64,000 bases of DNA from assembly GCF_900114385.1 (NCBI RefSeq), contig NZ_FOSW01000004.1:310001-374000 (forward strand), read 5' to 3'. The notes beneath the pieces were generated by a model that was not told the origin of the DNA, ran no database searches, and was given only the letters and a program-made list of their open reading frames with translations. Shown here piece after piece: positions 32,967-41,376 of this stretch. The translations under genes and the position numbers were made by a program. Each line of letters begins with the position of its first letter. The stretch's first letter is position 1. Source of the DNA: Geodermatophilus ruber. Its GTDB lineage: Bacteria > Actinomycetota > Actinomycetes > Mycobacteriales > Geodermatophilaceae.

Positions 32967-34720
32967 GGTCGGCCTCCTGCCAGTCCGATCCCGACACGCG
33001 TCCCACGGCCGGGGGCGCTGTCGAGGACGAGTTCGGCGCCGATCGCGGCGGCGCGGTCGCGCATGGTGCCCAGCCCGAGGTGGCCGGGGTGGTCGACGGT
33101 CGGGTCGAAGCCGGCGCCGTCGTCCTCCACCAGGATCTGCAGCCCGTCGTGGTCCGCGGTGACGGTCACCGCGGCCTTGCCGGCGCGGGCGTGCTTGACG
33201 ACGTTGTGCAGCGCCTCGAGCACGATCCGGTAGAGGTGCTCCTCGACGTCGGCGGGCAGCTGCGGCCGCTCGGCCGGGCCGGTGACGGTGATCGGCAGGC
33301 CCTCGCGGGCGCCGAGCGCGGCCGCCTGCTTGGTGACGGCGGCCAGCAGCCCCTCCTCGGCCAGCGCGCCGGGGCGCAGCTCGAAGATCAGCGCCCGCAT
33401 CTCGGCCAGCGCGCCCTGGGTGAGCTCGCGCAGCTGGCCGACGGTGCGGCCCAGCGGCCCGTCGTCGGGCAGGCCGAGCTTGGCCATCGCCAGCTGGGCG
33501 GTGCGGGCGTGCAGGGTCATGGAGAACAGCGCCTGGGAGACCGAGTCGTGCAGGTCGCGGGCCAGCCGCTGGCGCTCCAGCAGCGCGGCGTTGCGGCGGC
33601 CGTCGGCCAGCAGCCGGGCATTCTCGACCGCGACGGCGGTCTGGTCGGCGACCGCGGAGAGGAAGGCGATCTCCTCCGGCTCCGGATCGGGGCCGGGCGG
33701 GCGGTAGACGTGCAGCGCGCCCTGGTGGCGGCCCAGGGAGTCCAGCGGCAGGGAGAGCACCGAGTACCAGGGGGCGGTGCCCATGTAGGGGTGGATCGGG
33801 GCCGCGAGGGGATCGGCCAGTCGCTGTGCCGGCGCGTCGCGGACCAGCTGCATCGGCTGGTCGCGCGACGCGGGCGTCGCCGGCACGTCGGCGCCCAGGG
33901 CCCACGCGGCGCGCAGCGCGTCCGCGTACCCCTCGGGCAGCCCGTGCGTGGCCAGCAGGGCGATCTCGCCGGTGGCCTGGTCGACGACGTGCAGCGCCGC
34001 GGCCACCCCGGCGCCGGACTCCACGAGGATCCGGACGACGTCCCCGATGGTGACCTCCAGCGGCTGGTCGACGACCAGCGCCGCGGCCACCCGGGCCAGC
34101 GCGGAGACCCGGCGCTCCAGCAACCGCATCGTCTGGGCGCGCTCGGTCTCCTCGGCACGCAGCGCGGCGCGGGTGCGCTCCAGCCGGACGGCCAGGCCGA
34201 TGATCGCCGCGGCGGTGCGCAGCGCGGCCTGCTCGGCCGCCGACCAGGTGCGCTCGCGCGTGCACTCGTCGAAGCCGACGTGCCCCCACCACTCGCCGTC
34301 GACGAACACCGGGACGACGACGCAGGAGATCACCCCCTGCGGCTCGAACAGCGCGCGCTCCACCGGCGGGAAGTCCCGGACCGAGCCGGCGATCATGTCG
34401 CCGCGGCCGAGCACCTGCTCCCAGCGCGCGAAGTCCGGCTCGTACGGGAGCGCCTGCAGCTCCGGGTCGTCACCGGCGACGGGGACCCCGGGGGCGTCCC
34501 ACTCGCCGATGCTGCGGCTGCACAGCCGGCCCTGCTCGTCGACGAGGTGGTCGGCGACGAAGACCCGGCTCACCTCGGCGGCCCGGCCGAACGCGCCGAG
34601 GATCTCGTGCAGGTGCGCGCGCCAGTCACCGTCGCCGTCGAGGAAGCGCTCGGTCGCCGAGCGGGCGGCGTCGAGGATCGCGTCGCGCCGGCGCAGCTCC
34701 TGGACCGGGCTCTCGGTCAC
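32963..34720 (-). CDS. GAF-domain sensor histidine kinase (HisKA_3 type)
   Basis: 585 residues, soluble: a first GAF-like domain (about 35-185, with RVFVADHLVDEQGRL and VISCVVVPVFVDGEWWGHVGFDE), a coiled coil, a second GAF domain (about 225-375), then HisKA_3 with phosphoacceptor H391 in LARDLHDSVSQALFSM and an HATPase domain (EALHNVVKHARA, VEDDGAGFDP, GLGTMRDRAAAIG). No haem-ligand His of the DosS type is evident to me. GTG 34720 has GGAAG upstream; an earlier in-frame start would add a basic, Cys-containing segment of unlikely composition. It heads a three-gene operon with a LuxR-type regulator and a lone receiver. Confidence 0.87.
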   Translation of the reverse strand: MTESPVQELRRRDAILDAARSATERFLDGDGDWRAHLHEILGAFGRAAEVSRVFVADHLVDEQGRLCSRSIGEWDAPGVPVAGDDPELQALPYEPDFARWEQVLGRGDMIAGSVRDFPPVERALFEPQGVISCVVVPVFVDGEWWGHVGFDECTRERTWSAAEQAALRTAAAIIGLAVRLERTRAALRAEETERAQTMRLLERRVSALARVAAALVVDQPLEVTIGDVVRILVESGAGVAAALHVVDQATGEIALLATHGLPEGYADALRAAWALGADVPATPASRDQPMQLVRDAPAQRLADPLAAPIHPYMGTAPWYSVLSLPLDSLGRHQGALHVYRPPGPDPEPEEIAFLSAVADQTAVAVENARLLADGRRNAALLERQRLARDLHDSVSQALFSMTLHARTAQLAMAKLGLPDDGPLGRTVGQLRELTQGALAEMRALIFELRPGALAEEGLLAAVTKQAAALGAREGLPITVTGPAERPQLPADVEEHLYRIVLEALHNVVKHARAGKAAVTVTADHDGLQILVEDDGAGFDPTVDHPGHLGLGTMRDRAAAIGAELVLDSAPGRGTRVGIGLAGGRP

Positions 34721-34871
34721 CGTCTGCTTCCGGGCGCGTGCACCCGGGCACTCTATCGGCCGCCGCCTACACCGGAACGCACCTGACCGCAACTCGAGGT
34801 GCCGCGCCTCACCGTCCGGGGCCGGCGACGTTAGCGCTCGCCCCCGAGAACCACCGACCCCGGAAACACAT

Positions 34872-34907
34872 CGCGGCCCCGCCCTCCGCGAGGAGGACGG
34901 GGCCGCG
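34872..34907 (-). terminator. Terminator hairpin after tRNA-Arg
   Basis: CGCGGCCCCGCCCTCC (34872-34887) pairs with GGAGGACGGGGCCGCG (34892-34907) with one mismatch, around GCGA. It lies 20 bases beyond the 3' end of the minus-strand tRNA-Arg gene and is followed on that strand by ATGTGTTTCC. Confidence 0.6.
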
Positions 34908-34926
34908 GTGCTGTCTCAACCAGACG

Positions 34927-34999
34927 TGCACCCGAAGGGATTCGAACCCCTAACCTTCTGATCCGTAGTCAGATGCTCTATCCGTTGAGCTACGGGTGC
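34927..34999 (-). tRNA. tRNA-Arg(ACG)
   Basis: Minus-strand cloverleaf: acceptor GCACCCG/CGGGTGC, D arm TAGCTCAACGGATAGAGCA, anticodon stem TCTGA/TCAGA around CTACGGA (anticodon ACG), T arm AGGGG-TTCGAAT-CCCTT, discriminator A. CCA is not encoded. Its A34 is the expected substrate of the TadA deaminase at 2940-3404. Confidence 0.95.
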
Positions 35000-35148
35000 G
35001 ACACCGCGCGAGCGGCGCAGGGACAAGTGTAGCGGGCCGCGATCCGGCTTCGTCGAGGGCTCCCCGAGCACCCCCATCAGCCTGCTGACCAGCGCGAACG
35101 CCGCCGCACGGATGACGCGGCCGCGGGCACGTCGCCCAGTGGCGGTGC

Positions 35149-36192
35149 TCAGGCGGGCGCGTCGGCGACCGCGGCCCGGTTCCGGCCGGCCTGCTTGGCC
35201 CGGTAGAGGGCGGCGTCGGCGGCGGCGTAGAGGCTGCGCAGCTCGGTGGCGTGCCGCGGTGCGTGCGCGACCCCCGCGCTGACCGAGAGCGCCAGCAGGG
35301 TGCCGTCGGCGAGCAGCAGGGGGGTCGCGCGTACGGCGTCCACCAGCTGCTCGGCGCGGCGGGCGGCGGTCTCGACGGAGCAGCCGGGCAGCAGCACGGC
35401 CAGCTCGTCGCCGCCCAGCCGGCTGATCACCGCGTCGCCGGCCCGCACCTGCTCGCTCAGCACGGCGGCCAGGTGCAGCAGGGCGTCGTCGCCCACCGGG
35501 TGCCCGTAGGTGTCGTTGACGGATTTGAACGCGTCGACGTCGAGCAGGATCAACGCCGTGCCCTCGGGGCGGGGCGCGACGGCCAGCGCCTGCTCGGCGA
35601 CCTCGTCGAACCTGCGCCGGGTCACCAGCCCGGTCAGCGAGTCCACCGCGGCCTGCTGGCGAACAGCACCGAGCAGCCGGTCCCGCCAGTTCATCCCCTG
35701 CGCGAGGAGCACCGTCATGACGATCAGCACGGGGGCGAAGAACAACCCGCGGATGAACGCCTCCGTCGGTGCCGCGCCCCGCCCGAGGATGACTGCGTCG
35801 GCGACGAGCGCGAGCATGGTGATCCCCGCGGCCACCGGGGCGCGCAGCTTCGTGGCGGCGAAGAGAACCGGGAACACCAGGAGCGGGCGGAGCATCTCGG
35901 AGTGATCCGGGGCGATCAGCAGCGCGATGCCCACGACGGCCAGCATCCCGGCGACAGGCAGGACCGGCCACATCCCCAGCCGCGTCAGCCATCTGGCGGG
36001 GACCACGCAGGTCACCAAGGCCAGGCCGACCAGCGCAACGACGAGCCCCCACGCCGCGAGCCGCCTGCCCGGAGCCACCGGCTCCACCACCAGGTACACC
36101 GCCAACAGCGCAGCGATCACCAGCCACTGCAGCGTGAAGGCACGCGCCGCGACCGTCTCGTGGCGCGGCTTCAGGAGCCGGATGAACCTCAC
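35149..36192 (-). CDS. Membrane diguanylate cyclase (GGDEF domain)
   Basis: 347 residues: five or six transmembrane helices (about 20-180) and a C-terminal GGDEF domain (about 190-340) with DSLTGLVTRRRFDE, LLDVDAFKSVNDTYGHPVGDDAL and the active-site sequence RLGGDELAVLLPG (GGDEL at 260-264, Leu replacing the usual Phe). The substrate-binding Asp and catalytic acidic residues remain, so activity is likely though not certain. It would make cyclic di-GMP in response to a membrane signal. The GTG at 36192 is the most reasonable start, but AGAGGA sits right against it; a GTG at 36237 is possible. It is divergent from a GGDEF-EAL protein. Confidence 0.8.
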   Translation of the reverse strand: MRFIRLLKPRHETVAARAFTLQWLVIAALLAVYLVVEPVAPGRRLAAWGLVVALVGLALVTCVVPARWLTRLGMWPVLPVAGMLAVVGIALLIAPDHSEMLRPLLVFPVLFAATKLRAPVAAGITMLALVADAVILGRGAAPTEAFIRGLFFAPVLIVMTVLLAQGMNWRDRLLGAVRQQAAVDSLTGLVTRRRFDEVAEQALAVAPRPEGTALILLDVDAFKSVNDTYGHPVGDDALLHLAAVLSEQVRAGDAVISRLGGDELAVLLPGCSVETAARRAEQLVDAVRATPLLLADGTLLALSVSAGVAHAPRHATELRSLYAAADAALYRAKQAGRNRAAVADAPA

Positions 36193-36515
36193 TCCTCTGA
36201 CATCGGTAGCTCGGCGTCCGACCTGAAGCCGCTCCACCCGTCCGGGGTGCCGGCGCGGCTCGACGGGCTCGCAACCAGCGCAGGGGGCCTCTTCCCGTGC
36301 GACCCGCCGTGGCCCCAGCGCAGCGGCTGCCTGCTCGTGCCGTCCCTCGGACGGTGGAACCGCCTTCAGTCTGGCCGGAGTTGTTCCGATATCGCCCGTG
36401 TGCGACCGGGACGACCGGGTGACGGCCCGGTGGGAGCGCTGCACACGCACGTGGTCAGTGACCTACCGCCTGGGTGTCCTTCTCGGTCGGCAGTCGGACA
36501 GGAGTGGGGTGGGTA
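36193..36515. other. Divergent promoter region between two cyclic-di-GMP genes
   Basis: About 320 bases with no convincing gene. It must hold the promoters of both the GGDEF gene (minus) and the GGDEF-EAL gene (plus). I see no clear -35/-10 pair and no strong hairpin; the stretch GGCCGGAGTTGTTCCGATATC (36371-36391) is the most AT-rich part. Confidence 0.4.
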
Positions 36516-39095
36516 GTGGAGCTGGAATCGGGCGCGTCGAGCTCGCCCCCGCCTCGGCGCGCGCGCGTCCCGCGGGAGACGCGGTGGGTTCTCGTGCTCA
36601 CCCTGATGCTCGTCGCCCTCGGCGCCGCGGCCGGGGCTCCGTTCCTCGGACAACCGCCCCTCCTGCCCTCCCCCACCCTGCCGTGGTGGGTGGTGGCGAT
36701 CGCGTTCGCCGTCACGGAGGCCTGTGGCGTCACCGTCCAGGTGAAGCGCGAGGGGCAGACGGTCTCGCTCAGCGAGCTGCCGCTCGTGCTCGCCCTGTTC
36801 CTGGCCGCTCCGCTCGCCCTCCTCGCCGGCCGGCTGGTCGGTAGCGTCGTCGCCTGGGTGGGTCAGCGCCGCCCGCCGCTGAAGATCGCGTTCAACCTCG
36901 CGGTCACGACCGCCGAGACGGGCTGTGCGCTGGCGATCTTCCACCTCGTCACCGGCTGGGCCGGCGGATCCACGCCGGTCGCCTGGCTGGCGGCCGTGGC
37001 GGCGACGGTTCTCGCCAACGCGGTGGGTGTGCTGGCGGTCGGCTGCGTCATCGGCATCCACGAGGGCGGGCTGCGTCTGCGGGGGGTGTTCCGCGATGCG
37101 GTGGTCGGGCAGGCGATCGCGCCCGCCGTCCTGACCCTTGCCCTCGTGACCGGGGGCCTGCTCGCCGTGGCCAGCCTGTCGGCCTCGGTGGCCACCTCCT
37201 GGCTGCTCGTGGCCTTCGGGGTCCTGCTGCTGCTCGCCTACCGGGCGCACGCGTCGCTCTCGGACCGGCACCTCGACCTGGAACGGCTGTACCGCTTCAG
37301 CCAGGCGGTCAGCAGCGCGCCCGAGATCGACCAGTTCCTGGCCGTCGTCCTGGGCCAGGCGAAGGAGGTGCTGCGCGCCGAGCGTGCGGCGGTGGGGTTC
37401 GTGGTCACCGACAGCGGACTCATGGTCCGGGTCCGGCTCGGCGGGAGCGGCCGGCTCTCGCGCACCGAGGAACCGCCGAGCGCCGAGGATTCCTGGCTGC
37501 TGCAGCAGGTCGTCGACGGCGGAACTCCGGTGCTGATGCCCCGCGGCGTCCGCGACGAGGCGGCCCGACGCTGGCTGGAGCAGCACGGCATGCGTGACGC
37601 CATCGCCGTGCCGCTGCGCGGGGCGGCCGGTGTCGTCGGCGTCCTCGTCGTCGCCGACCGGCTGGGCGACGTCCGCAGCTTCGACCAGGACGACGTGCCC
37701 CTGCTGGAGACCGTGGCCAACCACTCGAGCGTGGCGCTGCAGAACGGGGAGCTGCTCGGTCAGCTCCGGCACGAGGCGCTGCACGACCGGCTCACCGGAC
37801 TGCCCAACCGCGAGCTCCTGCAACGGCGGTTCGCCGAGGCGCTCGAGGACGTCGCCGGCGGGCGGGCTGCCGGCGCCGCGGTGATGATCCTCGGCCTCGA
37901 CGAGTTCAAGCAGGTCAACGACACCCTCGGCCACCAGCAGGGTGACCTGCTCCTGGTGGAGATGGCCGCCCGCCTGCGCGCGGCGGTCGTTGCCGCCGGC
38001 ACGGTCGCCCGGCTCGGCGGTGACGAGTTCGCCGTCCTGATCCCGGGGATCGACGACGAGGACGAGGTGGTGCGCCTGGGCCGGCGAATCCTGCGCGCAC
38101 TGGAGCAGCCGGTGGCCCTGGACGGTCTCGAGGTCGAGGTCGGCGCCTCCCTCGGCATCGCGCTCGCCCCGTCCCACGCCGACGACCCGGCCGGACTGCT
38201 GAAGTGCGCGGACCTGGCGCTGCACGACGCGAAAGCCTCCGGAGGGCGGGGGGTGCGGCTCTACGAGCCCGACCGGGACACCAACGATCCGCGCCGGCTC
38301 ACCCTCGTCGCCGAGCTGCGGGCGGCCCTGCAGGACGGGCAGCTGCACGTGCACGTCCAACCCCAGGCCCGGCTGGCCACCGGCGAGGTCAGGGGCGTGG
38401 AGGCGCTGGTGCGGTGGCCGCACCCCGAGCGCGGCTTCATCCCGCCGGACGAGTTCATCCCCGTGGCCGAACGCAGCGGGCTGGTCGGCCCGCTGACCAC
38501 GTTCGTGCTCAACGCCTCCCTGGCCGCCTGTGCAGCGTGGCGGGCGGCGGGCCATGACCTCGGCGTCGCGGTCAACCTCTCGGCCCGCAGCCTGCAGAAC
38601 GCCGACCTCGTCGACGAGGTCACCCGGCTGCTACGGCGCCACGGCGTCCCGGCGGACCGGCTCACCCTCGAGGTCACCGAGAGCTCGATCATGGCCGACG
38701 CGGCGCGGGCGGTGGCGCTGCTGCACCGGCTGCGCGACCTGGGTGTGCGGCTGTCCGTCGACGACTTCGGCACCGGCTACTCGTCGCTGTCCTACCTCAA
38801 GCGCCTGCCGGTGCAGGAGGTCAAGATCGACCGGAGCTTCGTGATCAGCCTGCGCGAAGGCGGCGAGGACGTGGCCATCGTCCGGGCGATCATCGACCTC
38901 GGCCGGCATCTGGGCCTCGAAGTCGTCGCCGAGGGTGTGGAAGATCAGGTCACCGCCGACCTGCTGGCCGGCATGGGCTGCGACATCATCCAGGGCTGGC
39001 ACCTCGGACGCCCGATGCCGACCGGTGAACTGCAGCCCTGGCTGGCCACGCACGCCCGCCCCTCCCGCGGCCGCGGCGGGCTGCGCGTCGTCTGA
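36516..39095 (+). CDS. Membrane GAF-GGDEF-EAL cyclic-di-GMP protein
   Basis: 859 residues: a membrane domain of about eight helices (about 25-245), a GAF domain (about 265-410, with AVPLRGAAGVVGVLVVADRLG), GGDEF (about 425-580) with intact RLGGDEFAVLIPG (GGDEF at 501-505), and EAL (about 600-845) with EALVRWPHP (E629), VNLSARSL, LEVTESSIM and DDFGTGYSSLSYLKRLPVQEVKID. Both the cyclase and phosphodiesterase motifs look functional, so the protein may switch activities. GTG 36516 is used because AGGAG lies about 12 bases upstream; GTG 36474 and 36504 are alternatives. The divergent diguanylate cyclase suggests they act on the same pool. Confidence 0.88.
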   Translation: MELESGASSSPPPRRARVPRETRWVLVLTLMLVALGAAAGAPFLGQPPLLPSPTLPWWVVAIAFAVTEACGVTVQVKREGQTVSLSELPLVLALFLAAPLALLAGRLVGSVVAWVGQRRPPLKIAFNLAVTTAETGCALAIFHLVTGWAGGSTPVAWLAAVAATVLANAVGVLAVGCVIGIHEGGLRLRGVFRDAVVGQAIAPAVLTLALVTGGLLAVASLSASVATSWLLVAFGVLLLLAYRAHASLSDRHLDLERLYRFSQAVSSAPEIDQFLAVVLGQAKEVLRAERAAVGFVVTDSGLMVRVRLGGSGRLSRTEEPPSAEDSWLLQQVVDGGTPVLMPRGVRDEAARRWLEQHGMRDAIAVPLRGAAGVVGVLVVADRLGDVRSFDQDDVPLLETVANHSSVALQNGELLGQLRHEALHDRLTGLPNRELLQRRFAEALEDVAGGRAAGAAVMILGLDEFKQVNDTLGHQQGDLLLVEMAARLRAAVVAAGTVARLGGDEFAVLIPGIDDEDEVVRLGRRILRALEQPVALDGLEVEVGASLGIALAPSHADDPAGLLKCADLALHDAKASGGRGVRLYEPDRDTNDPRRLTLVAELRAALQDGQLHVHVQPQARLATGEVRGVEALVRWPHPERGFIPPDEFIPVAERSGLVGPLTTFVLNASLAACAAWRAAGHDLGVAVNLSARSLQNADLVDEVTRLLRRHGVPADRLTLEVTESSIMADAARAVALLHRLRDLGVRLSVDDFGTGYSSLSYLKRLPVQEVKIDRSFVISLREGGEDVAIVRAIIDLGRHLGLEVVAEGVEDQVTADLLAGMGCDIIQGWHLGRPMPTGELQPWLATHARPSRGRGGLRVV

Positions 39096-39202
39096 CGCCC
39101 GGCCCGCGCGGCTACCGGGCCCACGCCCCGTTCCCGGGTGTCGCCAGTGGATCCGGATGCCCCGTCGCGACACCGGGCAGCGACCGCGGGCGGAAGCAGA
39201 AA

Positions 39203-39223
39203 CGCCCGGCCGAGGGCCGGGCG
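39203..39223 (-). terminator. Terminator hairpin after tRNA-Ser(GCT)
   Basis: CGCCCGGCC (39203-39211), loop GAG, GGCCGGGCG (39215-39223). On the minus strand it follows the tRNA 3' end by 31 bases and is trailed by TTTCTGCTTCC, a modest U-rich run. It can also stop the plus-strand GGDEF-EAL transcript. Confidence 0.65.
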
Positions 39224-39254
39224 CTGCGAAGTACCTGTGTTCAGTTCTCCTGGG

Positions 39255-39343
39255 CGGAGGCTCCGGGATTTGAACCCGGGATGGGGATTAACCCAAACCG
39301 CATTAGCAGTGCGGCGCCATAGACCGGACTAGGCGAAGCCTCC
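39255..39343 (-). tRNA. tRNA-Ser(GCT)
   Basis: Minus-strand class II tRNA: acceptor GGAGGCT/AGCCTCC, anticodon stem CCGCA/TGCGG around CTGCTAA (anticodon GCT, reading AGC/AGU), long variable arm GGGTTAATCCCC, T arm CCGGG-TTCAAAT-CCCGG, discriminator G. A proper CCA is not encoded (the next bases are CCCA). Confidence 0.94.
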
Positions 39344-39438
39344 CGGGGTCCGAGTCCCCCCGGAACCACCGAGACAGCAGACTACCAGCGACCCGCGGGG
39401 CACCAGCAGCCCGGGTCCCCGCCCGCCCGGTGCGCGGG

Positions 39439-40638
39439 TCAGACGGCGACCGGCTGGGGCAGCGGCTGCCGGCGCCGGCCGGGCACCAGCGTCGCCACCA
39501 CGGCCAGGGCCGCACCGGCGAGGGCCAGCAGCAGGCTGCCGCTCACCCCGGCGGAGCTCTCGATCAGCGCGCCACCCAGGGCCGCCCCGATGGCCGAGGC
39601 GCCGGTGGCCATCGTCGAGAGCCAGGTGAACGCCTCGGTGGTGGCGTGCCGCGGGGCGATGGTGCCGACCAGCGAGCTCTGCACGGTCAGCGTCGGGGCG
39701 ATCGCCGTCCCGCCGAGGAACAGCAGCGCGCCGAGCACCCAGGGGCTCTCGGCCGCGGTCAGCGGGGCCAGCCCGATGGTCACGCCGAGCAGCAGCCAGC
39801 GGTACTGCCGGGGCAGGGAGGCGCTGACCACCCGCGCCCCGAACCACAGGCCGCCGGCCACCGAGCCCAGCGACCACAGCGCCAGCAGGACGCCGGACAT
39901 CCCGGGCGAACCCGCGGCGTCGGCGAACGCGGGGATGGCGACCTCCAGCGCGCCGAAGCCGACCATCAGCGCCGCGCCGCTGAGCAGCACCCGGGGCATG
40001 CCCGGGGCGAGCACCGTGGCCAGCGGGCTGCGCCGCTCGGGCAGGGCGACCGGGACCCAGCTGCGCATGGCCGCCGACGTCGCGATGCCCAGCGCACCGG
40101 CGGTGGCCAGCACCCCGGCGACGCCGACCGCCCAGGCCGGGGCGGCGAGCACGGCCAGCGCGGCCACGACCGTCGGCCCGGCGACGAACACCAGCTCGGT
40201 GGCGGTGGCGTCGAGGGCGAAGGCGGTGGTGCGCACCCGCGGGTCGACCCGCGACCACAGCGCGCGCACCGTGCCGGAGACCAGCGGGGTGCCGGCACCG
40301 GCGACCGCGGAGGCGGCGACCAGGGCCGGTGTGGGCGCGCCGCCGAGGACGACGGCGACCAGCAACGCCAGGAGCAGGGGGTAGGCCGCCGCCTGCGCCA
40401 GGAGCACCGGGCGCGGCGAGCGGCGGTCGGCCAGCCGGCCGAGGACCGGCGCCATCGCGGCCATCGCGATGCCGTAGGTGGCCGCCGCGAGCCCGGCGAC
40501 GGCGTAGGAAGCGGTCTGCTGCTGCACCATGAGCAGCAGTGCCAGCGGGACCATGGCCGAGGGCAGCCGGCCGGCGAAGCCCGCGACGAGCAGCCCCGGA
40601 GCGGACGGCAGCCGCCAGACGGTGAGGTACGAACGCAC
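39439..40638 (-). CDS. MFS transporter
   Basis: 399 residues with about 12 hydrophobic helices and the MFS loop 2-3 motif GRLADRRSPRPVLL (between helices 2 and 3). The N-terminus RSYLTVWRLPSAPGLLVAGFAGRLP is of a type I recognise in actinobacterial MFS proteins, which supports GTG 40638 over a TTG at 40662. Relatives are annotated as drug or sugar efflux proteins; the substrate is unknown. It is divergent from the CGNR regulator gene, and a promoter for it is visible at 40703-40732. The CGNR protein may control both. Confidence 0.84.
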   Translation of the reverse strand: MRSYLTVWRLPSAPGLLVAGFAGRLPSAMVPLALLLMVQQQTASYAVAGLAAATYGIAMAAMAPVLGRLADRRSPRPVLLAQAAAYPLLLALLVAVVLGGAPTPALVAASAVAGAGTPLVSGTVRALWSRVDPRVRTTAFALDATATELVFVAGPTVVAALAVLAAPAWAVGVAGVLATAGALGIATSAAMRSWVPVALPERRSPLATVLAPGMPRVLLSGAALMVGFGALEVAIPAFADAAGSPGMSGVLLALWSLGSVAGGLWFGARVVSASLPRQYRWLLLGVTIGLAPLTAAESPWVLGALLFLGGTAIAPTLTVQSSLVGTIAPRHATTEAFTWLSTMATGASAIGAALGGALIESSAGVSGSLLLALAGAALAVVATLVPGRRRQPLPQPVAV

Positions 40639-40702
40639 GACGAACTCACTTAGAACGAGCAAGCGGGGAAGGGTAGGCGGTCAGATCCCGTTGACCACCT
40701 AC

Positions 40703-40732
40703 AGACTAGGGATCGGGCCCGTAGGGAGTCAA
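40703..40732 (-). promoter_or_regulatory. Probable sigma-A-type promoter of the MFS gene
   Basis: On the minus strand TTGACT (40732-40727) and TAGTCT (40708-40703) are separated by 18 bases, close to the vegetative consensus, in a less GC-rich gap. Two copies of CCACCTAC on the plus strand (40695-40702 and 40743-40750) flank it, 48 bases apart, and could bind the neighbouring regulator. Confidence 0.5.
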
Positions 40733-40785
40733 ATGACTTTCGCCACCTACGAGTGACCAACGATCGCACAGCAGTAGGGGATTTC

Positions 40786-41319
40786 ATGAACTACGACACC
40801 TACGGGTCGAACGCGGTCGAGCTGGCCATCGACCTGGCCAACGCCGACCGCGCCGACGACCCGCACTGGGCCGCGGCGTTCCTGCAGGCGCACGCGGAGT
40901 GGTTCGACCCGACCACTGCCTTCACGCTCTCCGCCGCCGAGACCGCCCAGGCCGCCGAGACCGCCGACCTGGTGCGCGCGGTGGCCCTCGCCGGCGCGCA
41001 GGCCGAGGTCATCGAGCGGCTCAACGCGCTGCTGGCGCTGGCCCACCCGCAGCCGTACGCCACCGACCACGACGGCGACCTGCACCTGCACTACGCCCGG
41101 CCCGAGGCCTCGGTGCTCGAGCAGCTGACGACGACGGTCGCGATGGGCCTGTCGCAGGTGGTCGCGCAGCACGGCTGGCAGCGGCTCGGCGTCTGCACGG
41201 CCGAGGGGTGCGCCAACGTCTACGTCGACACCTCCCGCAACGCCAGCCGCCGGTACTGCTCGAACACCTGCGCCAGCCGCTCGACCGTCGCCGCCTACCG
41301 CGCCCGCCAGAAGGCCTGA
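40786..41319 (+). CDS. CGNR zinc-finger domain regulator
   Basis: 177 residues. The N-terminal part matches the ABATE/stress-responsive domain of this family; the C-terminal CGNR zinc finger reads CTAEGCANVYVDTSRNASRRYCSNTC in pattern, ending CASR where the consensus is CGNR, with four zinc cysteines and the conserved DTSRN and RRYC. These are proposed DNA-binding regulators of detoxification or transport genes. ATG 40786 has AGGGGA 6 bases upstream; an ATG 33 bases earlier lacks one. Divergent from the MFS gene. Its stop codon runs into a long perfect palindrome. Confidence 0.83.
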   Translation: MNYDTYGSNAVELAIDLANADRADDPHWAAAFLQAHAEWFDPTTAFTLSAAETAQAAETADLVRAVALAGAQAEVIERLNALLALAHPQPYATDHDGDLHLHYARPEASVLEQLTTTVAMGLSQVVAQHGWQRLGVCTAEGCANVYVDTSRNASRRYCSNTCASRSTVAAYRARQKA

Positions 41320-41363
41320 GCGGAGTGGATTCGTCCGCGTGACGCGGACGAATCCACTCCGCT
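41319..41363. terminator. 22-bp perfect inverted repeat between the CGNR and PAP2-kinase genes
   Basis: AGCGGAGTGGATTCGTCCGCGT (41319-41340, given as two arms of 22) and its exact complement at 41342-41363 are separated by a single G. The left arm begins on the last base of the CGNR stop codon and the right arm ends 13 bases before the next ATG. In RNA it makes a very stable hairpin without a U tract, so termination is the simplest reading; an operator is the alternative. Confidence 0.6.
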
Positions 41364-41376
41364 AGCGTCCGGCAGC

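Noticed and set aside
30039-33233. A 1064-codon plus-strand frame opposite the MMPL gene and two-component operon
   Set aside because: Low-complexity, no recognisable domain, and fully antisense to well-supported genes.
36366-38555. A 729-codon minus-strand frame opposite the GGDEF-EAL gene
   Set aside because: The plus-strand frame has intact GAF, GGDEF and EAL motifs; the antisense product has none.
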